64,000 bases of DNA from Chlorobium sp. (GTDB lineage: Bacteria; Bacteroidota; Chlorobiia; Chlorobiales; Chlorobiaceae). A program made the position numbers and the translations under genes. Positions 8,656-18,066 of the stretch are shown piece by piece (position 1 is the stretch's first letter; the number at the start of each line of letters is the position of its first letter). Location of the stretch: the NCBI GenBank assembly GCA_028277225.1, contig JANQHB010000069.1, positions 66,133 through 130,132 of the forward strand, written 5' to 3'. Under the pieces are notes generated by a model. That model saw only the letters and a program-made list of their open reading frames with translations. It was not told the DNA's origin and made no database searches.

Positions 8656-9128
8656 ATACCGCCTCCTTCCGAAGCTGAATCATCTACCGGAACCTTCTTT
8701 CCCTCGGGTATCGGAACATGGCCATACATCACTTCCGCTGCTGCCGCTTTCTTGCCGTCAACCTCGATCCATCCTTTTGCCAGTGAATATGACTTTCTCA
8801 TGGTCACCTCAGCATGAATAAAAGCCCTGTCACCCGGCTCGATCGACTTGCGGAATTGTGCGCTTTTCACCGAAGTAAGAACAGGCAGATATTCAGGATT
8901 TGCTGCCATGATACACTTACCTCCAACCTGTGCGATCATTTCGATCTGGAGAACACCTGGAACGATAGGGTAACCGGGAAAATGATCCATGAAAAACAGC
9001 TCCGATCGTGAAAAGCACCTGACACCTGTTGCTTTTTCTCCGGGTACCATTTCAATTATTTTGTCGACAAGCAACCAACGCATTGGAAAACTGAATAGGT
9101 ATTGCCTCAATCTCGATATTGGATACAT
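8652..9128 (-). CDS. 3-hydroxyacyl-ACP dehydratase, FabZ-like
   Basis: A hotdog-fold protein of about 158 residues starting at the ATG at 9128; the longer frame starting 15 bases upstream uses TTG. The catalytic pair is His49 (FMDHFPGYPIVPGVL) and Glu63 (QIEMIAQVGG), 14 apart as in FabZ. MRWLLVDKIIEMVPGEKATG matches the FabZ N-terminal helix. It should dehydrate 3-hydroxyacyl-ACP to trans-2-enoyl-ACP. It is the first gene of the operon. No strong Shine-Dalgarno precedes the ATG, so the start is moderately certain. Confidence 0.85.
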   Translation of the reverse strand: MYPISRLRQYLFSFPMRWLLVDKIIEMVPGEKATGVRCFSRSELFFMDHFPGYPIVPGVLQIEMIAQVGGKCIMAANPEYLPVLTSVKSAQFRKSIEPGDRAFIHAEVTMRKSYSLAKGWIEVDGKKAAAAEVMYGHVPIPEGKKVPVDDSASEGGGI

Positions 9129-9298
9129 CAATGACAGCAACAAACAAGTACCGAATATAAAAAAGGATTGAAGGAAATCATATTAAAGACAGGCACAGCA
9201 ACTGGGTTAAAGTCCGGACGATCATTCTCAATCGGGAAAAGTACTCTCCCGGAACACTCTCTTTGATACATACATATCTATCAACCTTTTCCTACCAG

Positions 9299-9493
9299 CT
9301 ACTCATTTTCCCGGTGAACATTCACAACCGGCACCTCTTCATTGATAGATTCCACTATTATCAGCATGGGGCTGCAACAAATTTCACAATCTTCGACGTA
9401 TTCCTCGGGCGGCTCAACCGAACAGTCGATAATTTCCTCGTTCAACGCACCACAGTATGGGCATTGAACCGTAACGGATTTCGTGCATTCCAT
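9299..9493 (-). CDS. CPxCG-motif cysteine-rich small protein
   Basis: A 64-residue protein with a CPYCG motif at residues 11-15 and a CEICCSP motif at residues 36-42, giving two Cys pairs able to bind one zinc ion. This fits the CPXCG-motif cysteine-rich family (PF14255), whose function is unknown. The region between the pairs is strongly acidic. It lies between acpS and the acyl operon on the same strand, with gaps of about 60 and 170 bases, so it may be independently expressed. Confidence 0.8.
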   Translation of the reverse strand: MECTKSVTVQCPYCGALNEEIIDCSVEPPEEYVEDCEICCSPMLIIVESINEEVPVVNVHRENE

Positions 9494-9552
9494 ACAATCC
9501 TCCCTTGTTTAATACGTTGGAAGAGACATCAGATAACTATGCATTTGCCTCC

Positions 9553-9921
9553 TCAAAGATCGAGCAGGACAAAAGCGACAGCGTAATCACCGCTGTGTGA
9601 AAGAGACACCCGGATATGATCGTCCGAAATAACAAGCGAACGGTCAAGCATATGCAGTGACGGCCTGCCATTTTCGTCATTGACCACTTCAACGCTTTTC
9701 CATGTAAACCCTCTTGCAATCCCTGTCCCGAGCGCTTTCGACACAGCCTCTTTGGCTGCAAAACGTGCAGCTACACTCGGCACCATGTCTTTTTTCCTCT
9801 TGCAATGACAAATTTCCCTGTCTGTTAGCACCCGCTTTAAAAAACGCTCACCGTAGCGTTCATACGATTTCCTTATACGCCTGATATCAACGATATCTAC
9901 TCCGATGTCACGACGATTCAT
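9553..9921 (-). CDS. acpS: Holo-[acyl-carrier-protein] synthase
   Basis: A 122-residue AcpS transferring 4'-phosphopantetheine from CoA to ACP. The family motifs are present: IGVDIVDIRRI at the N-terminus with the Mg-binding Asp, and RFAAKEAVSKALGTGI with the catalytic Glu/Lys. The end contains SHSGDYAVAFV. The start at 9921 is chosen because a strong GGAGGA lies just upstream of that ATG; a longer frame to 9963 lacks this support. It lies upstream of the acyl operon and could serve both its ACP and the cell's general ACP. Confidence 0.9.
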   Translation of the reverse strand: MNRRDIGVDIVDIRRIRKSYERYGERFLKRVLTDREICHCKRKKDMVPSVAARFAAKEAVSKALGTGIARGFTWKSVEVVNDENGRPSLHMLDRSLVISDDHIRVSLSHSGDYAVAFVLLDL

Positions 9922-10817
9922 GAATTCTCCTCCTTTTTTACTCTCCTGGCCCGGATCAGACAACCATCTTTACAAGCATCATACGATAAGGGTATCTCTA
10001 GTCTTTGCCATGCTAATTCTATAACTTTTCAAAACAGACAAGAACACAGAACCGCATTCTTCTCAAAATGAGTATTCAAAACATCATGAACAGCAACTAT
10101 GCTGGGTCCCTCTACCTTTTACAATCTTAAAAAGAATGAAAAAACCAGCAAACTACTATCCAAGGTATAGCACAGCCTTGAATCGTCCTTCGTTCCGAGT
10201 TCAACTGCTTTATCTTATTATCAAAGCTACACACCTTCTTACGTCAATGCAATCACGACTGCGGCCAACCAATGACGACAGCCACAGGAATCACAGCCCA
10301 TTATGTTATAAAATAATCAGTTACCCTGAAATGATACAACCAAAAGAATACCAACAATAATTTTCACTTTCTTGCACCATACCCGGAACCACGCGCAGCA
10401 AGACCAGCACAGGAATGAAAACTGACAATACCTGCCAACCTATACAATGGCCAGATCCCTTACTCTCATTCACCTGGCTGACAAAGCTTTCGTCTGTAAT
10501 AAGCAAGAGAGTACAGTCATTCCCTGCTGTAGTAGCATCAACATATGTATATTGTTTGCTGCTCGACCATCCAGTCACTCCGGTTTCAAACAGACGCATG
10601 GTGATTATGACAATGTATATGCTTGCTTATTCCTTTTTGAATCTGTTATACGGTTGTATTGAGGTTATACTTACTTCCTCTGTAATTAGATTCGGCATGT
10701 TTATGTTTTTGTGTTTTCTGTTTTATAAGACCATAGCATGCTTTTTGTCATATATTCAATATCACGAATCCCGTTTCTTACAGATACAATCTGAGATTTA
10801 TTCATAGCTGCAAAATC
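9922..10817. other. AT-rich intergenic region without a supported gene
   Basis: Nearly 0.9 kb between acpS and the first ATP-grasp gene. The longest frames are 92 residues (10321-10599, minus) and 130 residues (10415-10807, plus). They overlap each other, both have hydrophobic segments, and neither shows a recognisable family or a good ribosome-binding site. Base composition turns AT-rich here and stays so to about 18.8 kb, marking the left edge of a probable acquired segment. Confidence 0.5.
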
Positions 10818-12620
10818 ATGATAGTTTTAAAAAATTGGAAAACATACTTTGGCCCCAATCCGTATTCTCGTGATCCGGTAATAGAAGTATTTATAGAAGT
10901 AGACGACAACATCCCTGACAATATCGAGGAATATTGCCATTTAATGGATTGCGCTTTTTCAACATGGTGGAAAGGCATAAAGAAAGACAAATCACAAAAT
11001 TCGGCTCTTTTTGCAGCACTGTATATTACAGAATGGGCTTATGCTGCTCTTAATGAAGTTCGTGGCTTTATTAATGCAAGAGGAGTCATGTATAAAAACA
11101 ATAATATCGTCATCTGGCTCGGGCATCATAATCCCCACCTAAGTTATGCATCATTAAAACTTGCTGTCGATTTATTAAAATCTTTTGAAAACAAAACAAT
11201 ACAACAAAAACATGCGGATGATATTTTGACTCGCTTCTGGGATAAATGCAAATCCTTTCATCCTGATTATCAAGCCAAAATATTAATGGAAGCGGCAAGA
11301 GCGCGTAACATTCCATATATCATGCTCACCAAAAAATCACGAATCTGGCAATTTGGATACGGAAAAAACTCTTTAAAATTTTTCGAATCGAGCTCAGATG
11401 AAGATTCTTATATTGGCCATGCATTATCGCACAATAAAGTTTCGAGCAAAAAATTTCTCGATATATTCGGTGTTCCTATCGCCAAACATATTTTAATACG
11501 CGAAGAGAAGCAGCTTTATAATGCACTGAATGCTATAGGTTTTCCATGTGTAATAAAACCTATTGACAGAGGAAGTGCAAAAGGTGTATCTGTAAACATA
11601 CAAAACACATCTGAAGCCGAAAAAGCATATAAACTCGCGAGAAGTTACTCCAAATCACCTATCATGATCGAATCATTTGCTGAAGGTGATGTATACAGAC
11701 TGCTTGTCATCAGAGGAAAGTTAACTGCAGCCACGCGCAGGATTCCTGCCCATATAACAGGCGATGGAGTACATACAATCCTGCAATTATCTCTTGAATT
11801 CAACAAGTCCAGAGTCGCAAATAGTTCACCAGGAGACTATCTTGGCCCGGTACCTATCGATGATGAATTTGATAGAGTCATTTCCGAGCAGGGTTACGAA
11901 AAACATAGCATACTTGAGAACGGACATACAATCAGATTAAGAAATATACCACTTCAGGGAACAGGAGCAACAAACATTGATGTAACACATCTGGTACATG
12001 CTGACATAAAAAGTATTGCCGAAGCAATTGCCGAATCAATATCCGTCAAGATGTTAGGAATAGATTATATAACCACTGACATCAGAAAATCATGTCTGGA
12101 TACAGGTGTGTTCCTGGAACTAAACCTTACACCTTCTATTCGAGGTCATTTGGAAAACGGAAAAGACATCAAAAAAATAGGAGAGAAAATACTTGGCAAA
12201 AAACCTGGACGAATTCCATCAATACTGGTTATCGCCGCTGACTTTGATTGCAACGCAATCAAAAACATAGCTGATTCAAACCCAAAATTTGCCTGGAGAT
12301 ACGCGAATAGCGCCGGCTTTGGCAAAACAAAACTATCGACAAAAAACAAATATCCTTATGAAAATGTCAAAATGCTATTGCTAAACACATGCATTTCTGA
12401 ACTTTTGATCGTATGCACCAGGGAAGAAATATCAGAACATGGATTACCTATTGATCACGCCGACTATTGTTTAATTGAATCAGAGTATATAAACCAGGAG
12501 GCAATTGATATGATAAAGAAATATAGCTTGAACACAAGGATATTCACTAAAAATGATAATATAGTCAACCTGATACAGGAGACATTAAACATCAAAACAT
12601 CAAGTAATGATCGCCTTTGA
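10818..12620 (+). CDS. Cyanophycin-synthetase-like ATP-grasp ligase with degenerate Mur-ligase region
   Basis: A 600-residue protein aligning by eye with the first two thirds of cyanophycin synthetase (CphA). An N-terminal alpha/beta domain (~1-180) is followed by an ATP-grasp domain (~200-455) with KPIDRGSAKGVSV, VYRLLVIRGKLTAATRRIPAHITGDGVHTI and the metal-binding FLELNLTPS. After residue ~465 the chain continues as in the CphA Mur-ligase module (IPSILVIAADFDCNAI), but the GTNGKTT P-loop is missing and the module is cut short. Cyanobacterial CphA2 is also a shortened form with one ATP site lost. The substrate is unknown and no cyanophycinase gene is visible. The gene overlaps the methyltransferase-like gene by 14 bases. 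Confidence 0.75.
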   Translation: MIVLKNWKTYFGPNPYSRDPVIEVFIEVDDNIPDNIEEYCHLMDCAFSTWWKGIKKDKSQNSALFAALYITEWAYAALNEVRGFINARGVMYKNNNIVIWLGHHNPHLSYASLKLAVDLLKSFENKTIQQKHADDILTRFWDKCKSFHPDYQAKILMEAARARNIPYIMLTKKSRIWQFGYGKNSLKFFESSSDEDSYIGHALSHNKVSSKKFLDIFGVPIAKHILIREEKQLYNALNAIGFPCVIKPIDRGSAKGVSVNIQNTSEAEKAYKLARSYSKSPIMIESFAEGDVYRLLVIRGKLTAATRRIPAHITGDGVHTILQLSLEFNKSRVANSSPGDYLGPVPIDDEFDRVISEQGYEKHSILENGHTIRLRNIPLQGTGATNIDVTHLVHADIKSIAEAIAESISVKMLGIDYITTDIRKSCLDTGVFLELNLTPSIRGHLENGKDIKKIGEKILGKKPGRIPSILVIAADFDCNAIKNIADSNPKFAWRYANSAGFGKTKLSTKNKYPYENVKMLLLNTCISELLIVCTREEISEHGLPIDHADYCLIESEYINQEAIDMIKKYSLNTRIFTKNDNIVNLIQETLNIKTSSNDRL

Positions 12621-13668
12621 ATCCGACAGCCCATCATATATATCTGATTTGAATATAGATGCATATATTGCATCTGCAAAAAAATCACCAAGAATCACAA
12701 GTATGTTATCAGAATTTGATAGCATTGCCAAAGGTTCAAAAGGTGTTCCATGTCGCCCCGTCACACTACGTAAAGATTTACTATCCCACGACCTCCTTTG
12801 CTTGCGTTTTGCGGATATCAGAAAAAAGTATGCTGGAGCATTCAATGAACATTTTGTTGCTTCATTACCATATATACTAGAAGAACAATGCCGCTTTGGT
12901 GCGGCTGTTCTGCGATATTCTTCTTATATCGAAGATCGTGAAAATCGCCCCCTTGACCTCTATACCCTCGGTGATGCATCTGGTGTTATGGCAAGGTCGC
13001 TCACAGATATATCAAATGGAAGCATCAGGACTCTTACTTGCAGTCCCAACTATATCAATGAAAATATTTTCAATAAAAATAAGCCTGAAAAAAATGCATA
13101 TTTCATCTGTGCCCCATTTTTTAAAGTCAGCAATCAGTATATCATTTCTAAAAAAATACAATCCTTCAAAAAAGGCTTTGATATAATTTTTGAAGACACG
13201 ACATTTCAAATGTATGGAAAAAAAAGACTTGAACCCATTTATATTGCCTCACAAAACCTGAAAAATGACGGCATATTTGTGATGTTGGAAAAGATCATGC
13301 AACCTGATATCAACGATTTTAACAACAGGGAAAGGAGAAAAGATATTGACTTCAAGCTCAAGTATTTTCACCCAAACGAAATTGAAGAGAAAAAAAAGAA
13401 CATAGTGAACAAAATGGACTCACAGCTTGTAACGCTTGATTCATTAACATTAACGATAAAAAAATTATTCAAAAATGCTGTCATTTTCTGGAACAGCTGC
13501 AATTTTTACACTATTGCAGCATCAAATAACCTTGAAAACCTTAAAGCCTTTATACATTCAATGACACCTCCTGCAATCCCGGATAGTTTTACTTATATAG
13601 AGTTGCCTTCAGTAATTGCAGGAAGCAAAAACAACTCCTTCATTTTCCGAAAACCATCTACTACATAA
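12607..13668 (+). CDS. Class I methyltransferase-like protein
   Basis: A 353-residue protein starting inside the ATP-grasp gene (14-base overlap), so probably translationally coupled to it. The central part resembles a Rossmann-fold SAM-dependent methyltransferase. LDLYTLGDASGVMARSL (~118-134) sits at motif I, FDIIFEDTTFQMYGKKR at motif IV/post-IV, and NLKNDGIFVMLEK at motif VI. The glycine pattern of motif I is weak, so activity is not certain. The C-terminus runs convergently to within 3 bases of the Ddl-like gene. Coupling suggests it modifies the product or substrate of the ATP-grasp enzyme. Codon use is strongly AT-rich like its neighbour. Confidence 0.55.
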   Translation: MIAFESDSPSYISDLNIDAYIASAKKSPRITSMLSEFDSIAKGSKGVPCRPVTLRKDLLSHDLLCLRFADIRKKYAGAFNEHFVASLPYILEEQCRFGAAVLRYSSYIEDRENRPLDLYTLGDASGVMARSLTDISNGSIRTLTCSPNYINENIFNKNKPEKNAYFICAPFFKVSNQYIISKKIQSFKKGFDIIFEDTTFQMYGKKRLEPIYIASQNLKNDGIFVMLEKIMQPDINDFNNRERRKDIDFKLKYFHPNEIEEKKKNIVNKMDSQLVTLDSLTLTIKKLFKNAVIFWNSCNFYTIAASNNLENLKAFIHSMTPPAIPDSFTYIELPSVIAGSKNNSFIFRKPSTT

Positions 13669-13671
13669 ATA

Positions 13672-14697
13672 CTAGTTTGAAACCACCTCTTCTATCATCA
13701 GATTATAAACCTCATCAAGCCTGTATTCGCTCTTTTCTATTTGTTTGGTAAAAACACTTTTTGAAGTCATACCCGGAATGGTATTCACTTCAAGAAAGTA
13801 TACTGCATTGTTTTCACCCAAAATATAATCGATCCTGTAAAAGCTTTTACATCCGAGAACCTTACCAATATGAGCGGTTGCTTCGTTTAGGTAATGTCCT
13901 GTTTTCTTACAAAGCTCAACATCAAAACATATTTCGGCGCCTTGCCTACTGGTATAAAACATATTCTTTATCTTGCCATCTTCACACCTGTACCTGGGCC
14001 TGGTAACTTCAGCTATAGGCAACACATGAATAGAACCGTTTAACACCAATGCCCCCACTGTAATCTCTCTACCTTCGATAAAATCCTCAACAAGCACATC
14101 ACACCCAAGCGACTTAACGAGATCCAGCGATCTATCAAGCATGATGTCGTCTGTAACCAAAGCAACGCCAATTCCCGAGCCATAAGAATTTGGCTTGATT
14201 ATACACGGATAGTTAAACTCACCTTTTATCTTTTCAAATAATGATTTAGTCCTAGTTTCATACATTTTCTGTTTGGCAAGATGCAAGTCCGTTGAATTCC
14301 TGACAATTTCATTGCATAAAAATTTGTTCGCAGCAATAGCTGATGTAAGAACATCCGAGCCAACATATTTTATATCAACAAGATCAAGAAAGCTTTGCAA
14401 ATGACCAGTCTCTCCAGGATAGCCGTGTATGCTTATAAAAGCCACATCAAAAAAAAACTTTTCTGCCTCGTAGGTTATACTAAAATCTGATAATACGATA
14501 TCAGCATCATCTATGTCTTTCTCAGATATAACATCTGTCTTTACAATCGTCCAACGCCAGTTAACAACTGACACTAAAAACCTGTTGAAATCTCTATTCC
14601 CAATCAAATCATAAACATTATAAGCACTCTTCCAAGAGCTTTCGGATTCTAAATTATCTCCTCCAGTTATAATAACAACATTTATTTTATCCACCAT
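13672..14697 (-). CDS. D-alanine-D-alanine-ligase-like ATP-grasp enzyme
   Basis: A 341-residue protein when started at the ATG at 14697, where the chain begins MVDKINVVIITGGD like other Ddl proteins; the longer open frame upstream adds 56 residues without homology. Family signatures are HGYPGETGHLQSFLDL, YVGSDVLTSAIAANK, PCIIKPNSYGSGIGVALV, the EDFIEGREITVGAL strand and the Mg-binding FLEVNTIPGMT. It should join two amino acids or similar acids using ATP. The position between two CphA-like ligases, and not in a cell-wall cluster, suggests a specialised ligase and not the housekeeping Ddl; that is inference. Confidence 0.75.
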   Translation of the reverse strand: MVDKINVVIITGGDNLESESSWKSAYNVYDLIGNRDFNRFLVSVVNWRWTIVKTDVISEKDIDDADIVLSDFSITYEAEKFFFDVAFISIHGYPGETGHLQSFLDLVDIKYVGSDVLTSAIAANKFLCNEIVRNSTDLHLAKQKMYETRTKSLFEKIKGEFNYPCIIKPNSYGSGIGVALVTDDIMLDRSLDLVKSLGCDVLVEDFIEGREITVGALVLNGSIHVLPIAEVTRPRYRCEDGKIKNMFYTSRQGAEICFDVELCKKTGHYLNEATAHIGKVLGCKSFYRIDYILGENNAVYFLEVNTIPGMTSKSVFTKQIEKSEYRLDEVYNLMIEEVVSN

Positions 14698-14909
14698 TAA
14701 TCTATTTATATCATTGATATAATTAAAAACTCTAAAGATATAGAAGTTCTTGTATCCCAATACAATCATCGATGCAACAATATTTGCCTGCTCTTGTATC
14801 TTTATATTCCATTGATACCGAGTACTGCACGTCCATACCAAACAACCAATGGCAATCAACGACAAATTCTGATACTATTTTGAATCGACCTTCTCCTCTA
14901 CTTGATCAC

Positions 14910-15950
14910 TTACTGATCAAACTCTCCTATCGAACGAATATCACCGATCAGCCGAGCCCATAAAGCATCTAGAGCCCTTCGACTGTCATTGAGCTTAATG
15001 GACCGCTGGGGTAAAGAATCTGGATTGCCGGCGATCTCCCAGGTAAAAACATACTGCCACTTTTCCGGAGGATCATCCGGTTCGGTTCTCAGCTCTCCGA
15101 ACCTGAGATCGGCCATAGTAACTACACCATCAATTTCTTCAGCAACCCAAAAACCGTTTGAAAACCAGTCCACCGCCTCAATATTGCGCTGCCCTCGATA
15201 CGGGGCAATCAGTTCCTCATTCCTTTGCACTCTCACAAAATCAATTTCTTCTTCCGCTGAATCAGCAATAACAGAGAAGTACCCAATCAAAATTCCGGAA
15301 TCTGTCAGCGCCACATGCCTCCATAAAAGCGTATTCATCGGAGTGGCTCCAGTATACGATGCTTTCACCCCTATCTGTTGTGCCTCCAGCTGACGTTTGA
15401 AGACCGAATCGGCATATGCATGGGAGAACAGCGAAAAGAGAACGTATAGAGAGCTTAATGTCAGTCCCACCCATGTGAACCGGTATCCCTGCCCGGTTCT
15501 GGAAAATGCTGCCGCTATAATTCCCAGCAACAGCGGTACGGTGTAGAGCGGATCGATGATAAAAAAATTACCAAGGCTGAAACCGGTTCGCGAAATCGGA
15601 GCAAAAAACTGGGTCCCGTAAATATTGAAATAATCTATCAGCACATGGGTTGCCAGGATCAGTGCAATTCCCACAATGGCCCGCTTAAGAGAGATCTTTG
15701 TTTTCCACCTGATATGCCACATCAAGGCACCGAACAATGCACCCCCGATCAGAATAAAAAAGATCGAATGGGACTCGCCCCTGTGCCAGTAAAGCTGCTG
15801 AACGTCATCGAAAAAGGGAAAGAAAATAATATCCAGATCAGGCAGCGTACCGAAAAAAGCCCCCCAAAGAAGAGCTTTACGGCCTAAAGGCCGATGCCAG
15901 GCCACATGAGCAACCGCTGCACCAAGAGATGCCTGTGTAATTGAATCCAT
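14910..15950 (-). CDS. Membrane-bound metal-dependent hydrolase (YdjM/DUF457 family)
   Basis: A 346-residue integral membrane protein. The family motifs are at the N-terminus: MDSITQASLGAAVA, GTLPDLD, YWHRGESHSIFF and HVLIDYFN, whose His and Asp residues are candidate metal ligands. Four to five hydrophobic segments fall in the first 190 residues. The last ~150 residues form a soluble domain. Substrates for this family are not established. It is minus-strand and lies between the Ddl-like gene and the second CphA-like gene, with no overlap to either. Confidence 0.8.
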   Translation of the reverse strand: MDSITQASLGAAVAHVAWHRPLGRKALLWGAFFGTLPDLDIIFFPFFDDVQQLYWHRGESHSIFFILIGGALFGALMWHIRWKTKISLKRAIVGIALILATHVLIDYFNIYGTQFFAPISRTGFSLGNFFIIDPLYTVPLLLGIIAAAFSRTGQGYRFTWVGLTLSSLYVLFSLFSHAYADSVFKRQLEAQQIGVKASYTGATPMNTLLWRHVALTDSGILIGYFSVIADSAEEEIDFVRVQRNEELIAPYRGQRNIEAVDWFSNGFWVAEEIDGVVTMADLRFGELRTEPDDPPEKWQYVFTWEIAGNPDSLPQRSIKLNDSRRALDALWARLIGDIRSIGEFDQ

Positions 15951-16110
15951 AGGGGATAACGGTAAATTTGAATCGGTGATTTACTGATAAGGATACTGTT
16001 CAGTATAGACAAGAACATCAAACAAATCCTAACAACCGTGCGGAAATCTATACTGCCGGACAGCCCAATTAACGGTTTAGAAGCACAGTGTTTTTCTACA
16101 TATTGAAAGT

Positions 16111-18066
16111 ATGTTCAACTTGAAAAATAGTGTGCGCTCTGCCAATTCTGAGAAAACAGCAAGAATGATTAAAGCGAATGCCATCAGGGTCATTTCAGGG
16201 TATGTCGAAGGCGTGAGACAACCATCACTGAGTGTTCAACTGCTGTTGCCAAATAATGTTGCCAAAAACCTTCTCAAGCAAAAACTACTCAATCTGCTAG
16301 GCTCATCCCTTCTAGCCCAGCATTTAAACGAACTCAAGGCGAACAGAGAAAAAAAAATGTTTGATACCGCCAGAACCATAGCAATTACTGTTGATGGATT
16401 GATGGCATCTGCAGGTTTTCCGGTCCTTGAATCATTTAAAATCAGTAGTGTTCCGAAAAAACAAGAATCAAATCATCATACCTTTAACGTCCTGTTCCCA
16501 TCCTACGAACCTCGCGCTGTTGTTTTCACACTGAAATGGATTCTTAAAACATTAAACAATCAGGATTCCCGGCAAAAGTCTCTGCCTGCCTCATTGCGTA
16601 AAGAACTTGATCAATTACTGGGGCAACTCCGAAAAATCGCTCCCTTCGGCACCAACAACATACGCTTCATCAACGCAGCCCACTTACTTGGCATACCGGT
16701 TCTGCCACTACCTGGAGATGTGTTTCAGTATGGTTGGGGTATAAAAGGACGATGGTTTCACAGCAGCATAACTGATGAAACAAATGCAATAGGTGTAAAA
16801 CAGGCAAAAAACAAACTCGTAACAAATGCCTTCCTGAAACAGGGAGGCATACCGGTAGCTCTTGGAATGCATGTAAATAACCCCGCTGAAGCCCTATCAG
16901 CAGCAAAAAAGATTGGCTATCCCGTCGTCGTAAAACCGGCAGACCTTGATCAGGGAAAAGGAGTATATGCTGACTTAAGAAACCCTCAAGAAGTACACAA
17001 TGCTTTTGAGCAAGCAAAAAAACTTTCATCGATTATCATGCTGGAAGAGCATCTGAAAGGGATCGCGTTTCGAATCACGCTGGTCCGTGGTGAAACAATC
17101 TCCATTGTAAAACGTCTCCCTGCAGGTATAACCGGTGATGGAATGTCAACAATACAGTCTCTTATTGAAAAAACAAACGAAGATCCCAGGCGATCAGCCA
17201 GACATTTTTCGATTATGAAGCAGATTGTCATAGACAGTGAAGCCCAGAACATGCTTGAACGAGAAGGCCTGAATCTGGACTCAGTACCTATGGAAGGAGA
17301 ATTCATTGCCTTAAAACGTTCTGCAAATGTGTCTACCGGAGGAGACGCGATCACATTGGAAGCAGAAGAAATCGATAGCTCCTACATAGATATGGCAAAA
17401 AGGGCCGCAGATCTTCTTCGACTTGATATCGCTGCTGTCGATTTTATTACCAATGATATCCATAAACCCTTGCAAGAAACCAGGACCGCTGTCATAGAAG
17501 TAAATGCCCAACCTCAGATGGGAACGATCCTGACCCATCTCCATGAACAAATACTGAAATCATATGTTGATGGCGATGGAACCATCCCCTCTCTGCTTGT
17601 CTTTGGGAGCAACACAGCTGATCTAATCGGTAACGTACGAGAACGATTGTCCGGTAGCAATCCAGGATTGGGTACAATTTCTTCAGAAGGAGTCTTTATT
17701 GGAAAAGAAATGATAGACCAATACCGGCAAAGCATGCTTAATGCCACACGCTCACTCCTTCTCAATCGCAACGTAAGCGCTCTCTTTCTGGCAATAGATC
17801 ATGTACTACTTATGAAAGAAGGACTGCCGTTGCCAATCTACCACCACCTGGTAATTACAAGCTGGCCGGAAAAACAAGCAGTATCAGCACAGGTACTCTC
17901 CCGTTTAGGAAAACATCTGCTCGGCGATGTATGGATCGAAAAAAGTCATCCGTTACAAAAACAGATCCATCAGATACTCGGTCCTGAAAGAATACGCGTT
18001 TTCGAATCAAAAACGTCAATGCACGCCGCCATTGATAAAGCGCTTGGAGTGAACACGGATGAATAA
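16111..18066 (+). CDS. Second cyanophycin-synthetase-like ATP-grasp ligase with P-loop-less Mur remnant
   Basis: A 651-residue protein with a CphA-like N-terminal domain (~1-215), then the linking GDVFQYGWGIKGRWF block, then an ATP-grasp domain (~235-480). The domain contains YPVVVKPADLDQGKGVYADL, FRITLVRGETISIVKRLPAG, LDSVPMEGEFIALKRSANVS and AVIEVNAQPQMG. From ~485 it follows the CphA Mur-ligase module (IPSLLVFGSNTADLIGN, EGVFIGKEMI, DHVLLMKEGLPL), but the P-loop GTNGKTT has become GSNTADL and the module is shortened. Only the ATP-grasp site should be active. It resembles the product of 10818-12620 in layout but is clearly divergent, so these are paralogues and not a recent duplication. Confidence 0.8.
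   Translation: MFNLKNSVRSANSEKTARMIKANAIRVISGYVEGVRQPSLSVQLLLPNNVAKNLLKQKLLNLLGSSLLAQHLNELKANREKKMFDTARTIAITVDGLMASAGFPVLESFKISSVPKKQESNHHTFNVLFPSYEPRAVVFTLKWILKTLNNQDSRQKSLPASLRKELDQLLGQLRKIAPFGTNNIRFINAAHLLGIPVLPLPGDVFQYGWGIKGRWFHSSITDETNAIGVKQAKNKLVTNAFLKQGGIPVALGMHVNNPAEALSAAKKIGYPVVVKPADLDQGKGVYADLRNPQEVHNAFEQAKKLSSIIMLEEHLKGIAFRITLVRGETISIVKRLPAGITGDGMSTIQSLIEKTNEDPRRSARHFSIMKQIVIDSEAQNMLEREGLNLDSVPMEGEFIALKRSANVSTGGDAITLEAEEIDSSYIDMAKRAADLLRLDIAAVDFITNDIHKPLQETRTAVIEVNAQPQMGTILTHLHEQILKSYVDGDGTIPSLLVFGSNTADLIGNVRERLSGSNPGLGTISSEGVFIGKEMIDQYRQSMLNATRSLLLNRNVSALFLAIDHVLLMKEGLPLPIYHHLVITSWPEKQAVSAQVLSRLGKHLLGDVWIEKSHPLQKQIHQILGPERIRVFESKTSMHAAIDKALGVNTDE

Noticed and set aside
604..9128. 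Aryl-polyene or flexirubin cluster
   Set aside because: No aromatic starter gene, MMPL exporter, glycosyl- or acyltransferase typical of those clusters is visible, and an enoyl reductase is present.
10321..10807. 92- and 130-residue frames in the gap before the ATP-grasp gene
   Set aside because: They overlap each other on opposite strands, with no homology or ribosome-binding site.
10818..18066. Cyanophycin synthesis cluster
   Set aside because: Mur-ligase ATP sites are lost in both proteins and no cyanophycinase is present.
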